The notes under the pieces: model-generated | Told to the model about the DNA's origin: nothing | Databases searched by the model: none | The model's input: only the letters and a program-made list of their open reading frames with translations | From: Desulfovibrionaceae bacterium | Lineage (GTDB): Bacteria > Desulfobacterota > Desulfovibrionia > Desulfovibrionales > Desulfovibrionaceae | Assembly (NCBI GenBank): GCA_029008115.1 | Contig: JAQXJC010000049.1 | Span: 91,818 to 155,817, forward strand | Direction of reading: 5' to 3' | DNA: 64,000 nt | Made by a program: the position numbers and the translations under genes | Shown: in pieces, positions 57,681 to 64,000 of the stretch | Layout of the letters: each line of letters starts with the position of its first letter | Numbering within the stretch: position 1 is the first letter of the stretch

Positions 57681-57841
57681 GTTCTGTCCTGTGGTGTGAA
57701 TTTCAAGGTGCGGCCCGTAGCCGGCACAGGGAAACATGTGGGACCCCCCACGTTGTGAAAAAAGAAATTATGAAAAAGTCCTGTATTGTAAAGTTCAAAA
57801 AATTTTGAGATTGTTTGAAAAAATACAACATCGGAGTTGCC
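57681..57841. promoter_or_regulatory. Divergent regulatory region between flavoprotein set and lysR
   Basis: AT-rich compared with its surroundings. TCAAAA (57795-57800) and TTTTGA (57803-57808) make a dyad, and TTCAAA/TTTGAA flank it again (57794-57819), as expected for a LysR-type operator. On the minus strand CATAAT (57772-57767) is a good -10 for the flavoprotein gene; the -35 is not clear. Confidence 0.55.
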
Positions 57842-58774
57842 ATGATAGGAGAGCTGAATGGAGATTTTCTCCAATGGTTACGCGGGTTTTACTATATCGC
57901 GCATACTGGAAGCATCCGCAAGGCCGCCCAGCTGATGAACAGAAACCCTTCCACCCTGAGCTATCAGCTTCACTCGCTGGAGCAGGAGCTCAACGCCGTG
58001 CTTTTTGATCGGCGGCAGAGAACGCTGAGCATTACGCCGGAGGGAAAAAAGCTTTTAGAATGGACTATTTCCATGTTTGAGACCCTTCAGGGCCTGCGCG
58101 CCGAAGTGGGCGCGGCAGACGGGTGTCTGCATGGCTTTGTGACAATTTCCACAACGTTGCCGCCGGCAACCAGGATGGTGGAGACTCTTGCCAGTTTTCA
58201 TAGGAAATTTCCTGATGTTCACCTGAAGATTCGGCGCGCCCTCACCTATGAAGTGGTGGAGGACGTGGAAAGTTCGCGTGTGGACTTCGGCATTGCCGGC
58301 ATCACGGCAGACCCGAGCAACAGCATGCTGGAGGAATTGTTCCGCTCCCGCCCCCTGCTGGTGCTGCGTCGGGACAATCCCTACAGGCTGCCACGCCGGC
58401 CCGGCCCCGAAGACCTGAAGAATCTGCCGTTCATTTCCTTTTTATCCGAGGGGATGGAAGACGAGGCCGATCCCTACTTCGGGCTCAATGCCCGCAGCCT
58501 GCCCTATACCAAGCATTCCGTGCTGAACGTCAACAATTACCATCTCATGCTGCTCTACGTGCTTCAGGGCGTCGGGGCGGCCATCATGGATGAGATGTGT
58601 GTGAAGGCCAGTACCTCCTTCGGGCGCAACTGGAAGGAGCTTGCCACCTATCCGCTGGACAGCTTCCTGCCGACAACGCGCTATGGCATTCTTGTGCGCA
58701 AGTGCAAGCACCTCAGCCCGCAGGCCAGGGCACTCATGGAAAAAATCCGGACTGAGGCGTTCGTTGGGCTGTGA
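57842..58774 (+). CDS. LysR-family transcriptional regulator
   Basis: A 310-residue regulator with an N-terminal winged helix-turn-helix (FLQWLRGFYYIAHTGSIRKAAQLMNRNPSTLSYQLHSLEQEL in pattern) and a C-terminal effector domain (GFVTISTTLPPATRMVETL to ILVRKCKHLS). The ATG at 57842 has GGAG 5 bp upstream and gives the normal start; an in-frame TTG at 57815 is less likely. It is divergent from the flavoprotein set and therefore its probable regulator. The effector is probably the transported anion or its product, by inference. Confidence 0.92.
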   Translation: MIGELNGDFLQWLRGFYYIAHTGSIRKAAQLMNRNPSTLSYQLHSLEQELNAVLFDRRQRTLSITPEGKKLLEWTISMFETLQGLRAEVGAADGCLHGFVTISTTLPPATRMVETLASFHRKFPDVHLKIRRALTYEVVEDVESSRVDFGIAGITADPSNSMLEELFRSRPLLVLRRDNPYRLPRRPGPEDLKNLPFISFLSEGMEDEADPYFGLNARSLPYTKHSVLNVNNYHLMLLYVLQGVGAAIMDEMCVKASTSFGRNWKELATYPLDSFLPTTRYGILVRKCKHLSPQARALMEKIRTEAFVGL

Positions 58775-58880
58775 TGCCTGCCGCCGGCGGGCAATCCGGC
58801 TTGACATCAGCGAAAAAATGGGAAAGTCTGATATACAGGAGCATAGTTCCTGTTTAAAAAAGAGCATACAGGGAGCAAAC

Positions 58881-59696
58881 ATGAATAAGACAGGCAGCAT
58901 TCTTCTGGTCGCCTTCCTTGCCGGTGCGCTTCTGGTGGCGGACATGGCGGAAGCCGCGCGGCGTCCTGTGGTGCGTCCCCGCACCGTAACGTCCAGTCCG
59001 GTCAGGACACCTGCAAAAACAACGGTTTCGCCGACCACTGCGGCACCGGCTGGAACTACCGCAGCGGGAACAACAGCGGGAACAACCGCACAGCCTTCCA
59101 CGGCAACAAAGACAACGACGGCCGCACCCGCGGCGCAGACGGGAACGGGAACAGCGCTTCAGTCCTCCTCGCCGGTGCAGGCGGGGACATCTGCCGCTGC
59201 GCCGTCTTCCACTGCCACGGCCATGCCGCAGGCCGGGGCGAATGCGGGTACGGCCGCCATGCCGCAGGCCGCGCCCGCCACAGGGGGAGGCATGGGACAG
59301 GTGCTGCTGGGGGCCGGCGCCGGCCTTGCGGGCGGCTATCTGCTGGGCAATGCGCTTTCCGGTACGGAAGCCGCGGCATCAGCCTCCGTGCCGCAGGCCG
59401 GTGATGCCCAGCCTGCACAGGCAGCGGCCGGACAGACCGGCAGCGTCTCTGCCGCGGCCGTGCAGCAGGTGGCCGCCGCGGCAGGCAATCTGCTGGGATA
59501 CGACACGGACGGCTACTGCACGCAGTTCGCACAGGGGGATGCCGCTCTGCGGCAGCAGTGTGCGGATGCGGAAGCCGCATCCATGCAGGTCCTGCGTTCC
59601 TGCGTGGGCATGTCCACCGGGCTGAACGGCATAGGCAGCTACAGCGCGCTGCTGTCCTGCCTGCGCGCAACGCCGGCGGCGCAGCCCGCCCGCTAG
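58881..59696 (+). CDS. Secreted Pro/Thr/Ala-rich protein of unknown function
   Basis: A 271-residue protein with a signal peptide (MNKTGSILLVAFLAGALLVADMAEA, cleavage near residue 25), then about 110 residues of low-complexity Thr/Ala/Pro/Gly, a glycine-zipper stretch (GQVLLGAGAGLAGGYLLGNALSG, about 138-160) that could span or coat a membrane, and a C-terminal part with four cysteines (YCTQF, QQCADAE, RSCVG, LSCLRA), perhaps two disulfides. GGGAG lies 6 bp before the ATG. No family is recognised. Confidence 0.75.
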   Translation: MNKTGSILLVAFLAGALLVADMAEAARRPVVRPRTVTSSPVRTPAKTTVSPTTAAPAGTTAAGTTAGTTAQPSTATKTTTAAPAAQTGTGTALQSSSPVQAGTSAAAPSSTATAMPQAGANAGTAAMPQAAPATGGGMGQVLLGAGAGLAGGYLLGNALSGTEAAASASVPQAGDAQPAQAAAGQTGSVSAAAVQQVAAAAGNLLGYDTDGYCTQFAQGDAALRQQCADAEAASMQVLRSCVGMSTGLNGIGSYSALLSCLRATPAAQPAR

Positions 59697-59872
59697 CGGG
59701 CCGGCATTGGCATGAAACAGCGGCCGGCGGGAAATTCCTGCCGCCGCTGCCGTTGCGTCCTGTCTGCCGCAGGCGGCAGTGGTCATGCTGTGTTCCGGGG
59801 CATCTTGACGCAGCAGCCTTCCTGATGTATGCGGGAAACAATCCCGTTCACTGCAATACGGAGGGAAATGCC

Positions 59873-60202
59873 ATGAAAGTCGGGATCATCCGCTGCCAGC
59901 AGACAGAAGACATTTGCCCGGGGACGACGGATCTCAAATGCGCGGCTGCCGGGAAGGGCGCCTTTGCGGAGCTGGGGCCGTGCGAAGTGGTGGGCTTTGT
60001 TTCCTGTGGCGGCTGTCCGGGAAAGAGGGCTGCTTCCAGGGCGCAGACGCTGGTAGCCCGTGGGGCGGAAGCTGTGGCGCTTGCCACCTGCATCACCAAG
60101 GGGAGTCCCATGGATTTTCCCTGTCCGAACCGCGACGCCATCAGGAACAGCATTGCCAAGGCCCTGGATGACAGTGTTGTCTTTCTTGAATATACGCATT
60201 GA
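59873..60202 (+). CDS. CGGC domain protein
   Basis: A 109-residue protein with the CGGC motif in VGFVSCGGCPGKRA and other conserved cysteines (IIRCQQTEDICPG, LATCITKG, FPCPNR). Such small cysteine-rich proteins are common in anaerobes and are thought to bind metal; the role is unknown. GGAGGG lies 7 bp before the ATG. It stands alone, with a terminator after it and a 176-bp gap of GC hairpins before it. Confidence 0.85.
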   Translation: MKVGIIRCQQTEDICPGTTDLKCAAAGKGAFAELGPCEVVGFVSCGGCPGKRAASRAQTLVARGAEAVALATCITKGSPMDFPCPNRDAIRNSIAKALDDSVVFLEYTH

Positions 60203-60229
60203 GTTTTTTTCCGCATCTGTATCTGCTGT

Positions 60230-60264
60230 GCCTGCGCCTGCTTCCGGCGCAGGCCTTTTGTTTC
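60230..60264 (+). terminator. Terminator after the CGGC gene
   Basis: GCCTGCGCC/GGCGCAGGC 9-bp stem with a 7-base loop, followed by CTTTTGTTT. Confidence 0.8.
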
Positions 60265-60312
60265 GGGGGCGCCGCAGGCACGCATGCCCGGAAGAAAAAT
60301 CTTCCTGCATGC

Positions 60313-60341
60313 TTGGCGAGCAGCGTATTTGTTGCTAGGAT
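60313..60341 (+). promoter_or_regulatory. Candidate promoter for the hybrid kinase
   Basis: TTGGCG and TAGGAT with a 17-bp spacer, about 190 bp before the kinase start. Confidence 0.4.
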
Positions 60342-60532
60342 GGACTCACCGCGGGAATGCGGGCGCATGGACGCCCTGAAGGGGAGATTTTCCACGGTTC
60401 CTTGTGAAGAAATTTTGCATTCTCCGTGCGGATTGCGCGGAGGATGCCGGTTCAGGGCGCGTCCGTTGCGTGCCATGCCGGAGGCATGCCGTAGCAGAGG
60501 CCGGCATGCCGGTGATGAATGAGGTTGACATC

Positions 60533-63500
60533 ATGGCAGACAATGCTGTCTTTCCCAACGATTTCTATGTGATTTCCAAAGACTTCAGGCTGGTACGCTT
60601 CAACGACTCTGTTGCCAGGACGTATCGGGGCATCAAGGTTGGCGATTACTGCTACAAGGCCACCATGAACCGAGATACGCCGTGCCTGCACTGTCCCATT
60701 GCAGGGCATACGGATAACAGCAGCCCTGTCTACTACGATCCCTTTTACAAGACGTGGGTTGAAGCCATCTTCAGCGATATTGGCGAAGGACAGTATGCCG
60801 TCACCTGCCGGCCTGTTTCAGACCGTGGCCAGAGCCTGATTTCAGAAGCCGAGGCAAGGGAGAAGCAGAGCCTGAAATGCTCCGGACAGGATATTAACAG
60901 GCACATGGCGACCATGCTGCGCGACAGGGACAGCAGGAATGCCATTCTTCGGGCAGCCAGCAGCATCTATTACATTCTGTATGACGTGGACATTGTTCAC
61001 GACACCTTTACCGAGGTGTATACCTGCGACGCCATTTCCGCCATTTCCTCCCGCTATGCGAGCGCGCAGCAGTGCTTCCAGCTGCTTTCCCAGTCGCTCT
61101 TCGTGCCTGAAGACAGGGATGCGGCCGGCCACTTTTATGACATGGGCACATGGCGGGAGCGGCTTCGGGACTGCGCCGTGGTGCATGCCAAGTTTCGCGG
61201 CGTCAGCAGCGGCTGGACACGAAACAACCTCATCGTGGCGGAGCGGGACGAGGCGGGGAACGTCACGCATGTGCTGGTGGCCGTGCAGGACATTGACCTG
61301 GAGCAGCGCAAGGTCATCGAGATGGAGGAGCGCCAGAAGATGCACCTGGAAATCATCGAGGCGCTCAGCCGCGATTTCCAGAACGTGTACATTGTCGATC
61401 TGCAGCAGGACACCATCCGCGCCCAGAAAAAGGACGGACGCATCGTGGATGCCAGCCTTGCGGGGCAGGGGTCCTACAGTGACTTCTGCGCATCCTATGT
61501 GGCCGGGGAAATTCATCCCGAGGATGCCCCCACGGTGCTGCTGTCCCTGCATGCCGATACCATCGCGCACCGGCTTGCCGGCGCGGATGACTATGCCTTC
61601 ACCTGCCGCACCGTCTCCGGCGGCGTCACGCAGTACATGCAGGTGAAATGCGCCAGATTCCCGCATTCCAGCAATATCATCCTTGGCCTGCGCAACATTG
61701 ACGCCATCATCGGGGATGAGAAGCGGGCCACAGCCCTGCTGCGGGAGACCAACAGCTCGCTCAGCGCCCTGCTGGACAGGGAGAAGCGGAATACGGAGCT
61801 GGTGGGCTCCATCAGCAGCCTCTTCTTCGCCATGTATCAGCTTGACCTCCAGAGCGGCACCATACAGGAGATTGTCACCCAGGGGAGTATACATGAACGG
61901 CTGGGGCGGCAGGGGGATGCCCGCGAAAGGCTGCGGCGTTCCATTGAGGAATTTGCGACGCCGGAATATCGGCCTGCCCTGCGGAATTTTCACGACATGG
62001 CCACCATTGCCGGGCGCCTCGGCAGCAAGAGCAGCATTTCCGAAGAATTCGTCAGTGAAAACGGAAGCTGGACGCGGGCCATCATGATTGCCTCGGAGCG
62101 CGGCGAGGACGGGGATGCCGTCAAGGTGCTCTATGTCCTTCAGGATATTTCCGCCGAAAAGGACGCGCTGACGCAGGAGCGGCAGAAGGCGCTTGCCGAG
62201 GCCGCCAGGTCCGCGGAAGGCATGAACATTCTCTATGAGGTCATCGGCTCTGCCAAGTGGACCATGGACTTCAACAGCGGGGGCCATATTACCGCCGTGC
62301 ACTGGAGCGATGAATTCAGGCGGCTGCACGGCTATTCCTCCACGGAGGATTTTCCGAACGAGTTCGAAGCATGGTTCAGGCTGGTGCATCCCGACGATCA
62401 GGAGAAGGTGCGCAGGGCCTTTCGCGGCGCCGTGGATGACTATACGGGCGAAACGACCTATGACGTGCGCTACCGGGTGAACACCAGGGACAAGGGCTGG
62501 AAGTGGTTCAGGGCAGCCGGGCGCCTGTCGCGCCGGCCTGACGGCTCCCCGGTCACGTACTACGGCATCTGCAGCGACATTGACACGCAGGTGCGGATGG
62601 AGGAGCAGATTGCGGCGCAGAAGAAGGCCTTGCAGGATGCGGTGGCCGTTGCCCAGTATGCCAACAATGCCAAGACGCTCTTCCTCAACAATATGAGCCA
62701 TGACATCCGCACGCCTATGAACGCCATCATCGGCTTCACGGCGCTGGCGGCCTCCCATCTGGACAACAGGGAGCAGGTGAGCGGGTATCTCGCCAAGATC
62801 GCGACCTCCAGCCAGCATCTGCTGGCTCTGATCAACGACGTGCTGGACATGAGCCGCATCGAGAGCGGCAAATTCAAACTGGAACAGCAGCAGATACATC
62901 TGCCCGACATCCTGCACGATCTGCGCACGATTATTGTCGCGTCCATCACGGCGAAGAACATTGACTTCTTCATCGATACCGTGGACATCGTCAATGAGGA
63001 CATTGTCTGCGACAGGCTGCGCCTGAACCAGATTCTGCTCAATCTGCTCAGCAATGCGGCCAAGTTTACCAGAGCCGGCGGCGCCATCAGCCTGCGCGTG
63101 CTGGAAAAGCCGTCCCGGCGGGCCGGCTATGCCAGCTTCGAATTCCGCGTCAAGGATAATGGCATCGGCATGAGCGAGGAGTTCCAGAAGCATGTCTTCG
63201 AGGCATTCACCCGCGAGGAGAACTCCACCGTCAGCGGCATTCAGGGCACCGGACTGGGCATGGCCATCACCAAGAACATTGTGGACATGATGGGCGGCAC
63301 CATTTCCGTCACCAGCCAGGAGGGGCGCGGTACGGAGTTTATCGTATCCTTCTCCTTTGAAACATGCAGCAGCAATCTGCGCCAGGCTGGCATTCCGCAT
63401 CTGGAGGGCATGCGCGCCTTGGTGGCTGATGATGATGCCAACACGGCCGTCAGTGTCAGCAAGATGCTTTCCAAGATTGGCATGCGGCCGGACTGGACGC

Positions 63501-64000
63501 TGTCCGGCAAGGAGGCCGTGCTCCGAACCCAGGTTTCCAGAGATATGGGAGACTGCTACGGCGTCTTCATCATTGACTGGAAGATGCCGGACATGAACGG
63601 CATCGAGACTGCCAGACAGATCAGAGCGACCATAGGGGACGGCACGCCCATTATTATTCTGACGGCCTATGACTGGACGGATGTGGAGGAGGAAGCCAGA
63701 AACGCAGGGGTCACGGCCTTTGTTTCCAAGCCCATCTTCCTGTCAGACCTGCGGGAAGTTCTGGCCCGCCCCGCCGAGAAGGAAGAGACGCTGGATGCCT
63801 CCGGAAATCCGGCATTCGCCGGCAGGCGCATTCTGCTTGTGGAAGATAATCTGCTGAATCAGGAGATTGCCTGCGCCATGCTCACGGAGGCGGGCTTTGC
63901 CGTGGACGTGGCCAGCGATGGCGACGCCGCGGTGGAAATCATGCGGCAGGCCGTGCCGCATTTCTATGATGTGATTCTGATGGACATGCAGATGCCCCGC
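60533..64000 (+). CDS. Soluble PAS hybrid sensor histidine kinase with two receiver domains (runs off right edge)
   Basis: The frame is open for 1156 codons to the window end. No transmembrane segment is seen, so sensing is cytoplasmic. An N-terminal PAS-like domain has a cysteine group (CYKATMNRDTPCLHCPI) and is followed by further PAS-like units; the one at about 555-680 has the clear pattern FRLVHPDDQEKV. The kinase core has phospho-His 723 in NNMSHDIRTPMNAIIGF, then NLLSNAAKFT, DNGIGM and GTGLGMAI. Two receiver domains follow, with phospho-acceptors Asp1015 (IIDWKMPDMNG) and Asp1151 (LMDMQMP, at the edge). GAGG lies 8 bp before the ATG at 60533. Confidence 0.93.
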   Translation, partial: MADNAVFPNDFYVISKDFRLVRFNDSVARTYRGIKVGDYCYKATMNRDTPCLHCPIAGHTDNSSPVYYDPFYKTWVEAIFSDIGEGQYAVTCRPVSDRGQSLISEAEAREKQSLKCSGQDINRHMATMLRDRDSRNAILRAASSIYYILYDVDIVHDTFTEVYTCDAISAISSRYASAQQCFQLLSQSLFVPEDRDAAGHFYDMGTWRERLRDCAVVHAKFRGVSSGWTRNNLIVAERDEAGNVTHVLVAVQDIDLEQRKVIEMEERQKMHLEIIEALSRDFQNVYIVDLQQDTIRAQKKDGRIVDASLAGQGSYSDFCASYVAGEIHPEDAPTVLLSLHADTIAHRLAGADDYAFTCRTVSGGVTQYMQVKCARFPHSSNIILGLRNIDAIIGDEKRATALLRETNSSLSALLDREKRNTELVGSISSLFFAMYQLDLQSGTIQEIVTQGSIHERLGRQGDARERLRRSIEEFATPEYRPALRNFHDMATIAGRLGSKSSISEEFVSENGSWTRAIMIASERGEDGDAVKVLYVLQDISAEKDALTQERQKALAEAARSAEGMNILYEVIGSAKWTMDFNSGGHITAVHWSDEFRRLHGYSSTEDFPNEFEAWFRLVHPDDQEKVRRAFRGAVDDYTGETTYDVRYRVNTRDKGWKWFRAAGRLSRRPDGSPVTYYGICSDIDTQVRMEEQIAAQKKALQDAVAVAQYANNAKTLFLNNMSHDIRTPMNAIIGFTALAASHLDNREQVSGYLAKIATSSQHLLALINDVLDMSRIESGKFKLEQQQIHLPDILHDLRTIIVASITAKNIDFFIDTVDIVNEDIVCDRLRLNQILLNLLSNAAKFTRAGGAISLRVLEKPSRRAGYASFEFRVKDNGIGMSEEFQKHVFEAFTREENSTVSGIQGTGLGMAITKNIVDMMGGTISVTSQEGRGTEFIVSFSFETCSSNLRQAGIPHLEGMRALVADDDANTAVSVSKMLSKIGMRPDWTLSGKEAVLRTQVSRDMGDCYGVFIIDWKMPDMNGIETARQIRATIGDGTPIIILTAYDWTDVEEEARNAGVTAFVSKPIFLSDLREVLARPAEKEETLDASGNPAFAGRRILLVEDNLLNQEIACAMLTEAGFAVDVASDGDAAVEIMRQAVPHFYDVILMDMQMPR

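Larger units (their letters stand above)
60203..60532. other. Intergenic region before the hybrid kinase
   Basis: Holds the terminator at 60230-60264, a candidate promoter at 60313-60341, and near the kinase start the 12-bp palindrome CCGGCATGCCGG (60501-60512), with a related CATGCC-GGA-GGCATG just before. No gene was seen. Confidence 0.5.

Noticed and set aside
58801-58830. TTGACA before the secreted-protein gene
   Set aside because: No -10-like hexamer occurs 16-18 bp downstream; the nearest AT-rich match is more than 20 bp away, so no promoter was called.
60842-63400. 852-codon minus-strand open frame opposite the hybrid kinase
   Set aside because: Antisense shadow; the plus frame has complete kinase and receiver motifs.

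Overview
The window is a GC-rich, gene-dense stretch of a Gram-negative chromosome. Gene content and order point to the Desulfovibrionaceae or close relatives: a Desulfovibrio-type outer-membrane porin, a PxxKW cysteine-rich protein, an FmdB-type zinc ribbon protein, a zapA-6S RNA pair, and the order DUF177-rpmF-plsX-fabH-fabG-acpP-fabF-glyA. Genus and species cannot be fixed from the sequence alone. No tRNA, rRNA, CRISPR array, transposase or prophage gene was found.

Positions 1-38 kb are almost all minus strand and hold core metabolism and information processing. A dCMP deaminase-ribD-ribE-ribH-nusB-leuS unit (1-5.1 kb, leuS cut by the left edge) is separated by a bidirectional terminator from the fatty-acid/phospholipid unit DUF177-rpmF-plsX-fabH-fabG-acpP-fabF-glyA (5.2-11.9 kb). 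Next come a LysE exporter, a zinc-ribbon membrane protein coupled to a GIY-YIG protein, and yicC-gmk-pyrF-recJ (13.4-17.4 kb). FmdB, MtaB, 6-phosphogluconolactonase, a methyltransferase, a SPOR protein, QueD and dnaE follow (17.5-25.7 kb). A plus-strand HD-domain gene with a small unknown ORF (25.8-27.0 kb) converges on dapA. Then come HU, prfB with its programmed frameshift, lnt, a CorC-like protein, mnmG, an M20 peptidase, PxxKW and an amidohydrolase (27.5-37.4 kb).

Positions 37.5-50.6 kb are plus strand: an alpha/beta hydrolase, yajC-secD-secF, cbpA-cbpM, clpB, glmU, a ZapB-like coiled-coil protein, zapA, 6S RNA, RNase Y, and a TRIC-like membrane protein coupled to it. Many of these units have recognisable TTGxxx-N16/17-TAnnnT promoters and intrinsic terminators.

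Positions 50.6-64 kb are more accessory. A 640-bp gap carries a (CTT)10 microsatellite and several inverted repeats. It is followed by a minus-strand set: flavoprotein reductase, FAD/[4Fe-4S] oxidoreductase, SLC13-type anion transporter and porin. A divergent LysR gene sits beside this set. Together they look like a complete uptake-and-reduction module for an unidentified small anion, and this is the best candidate for an undescribed system here. A secreted Pro/Thr/Ala-rich protein, a CGGC protein and a large soluble hybrid histidine kinase (cut by the right edge) end the window.
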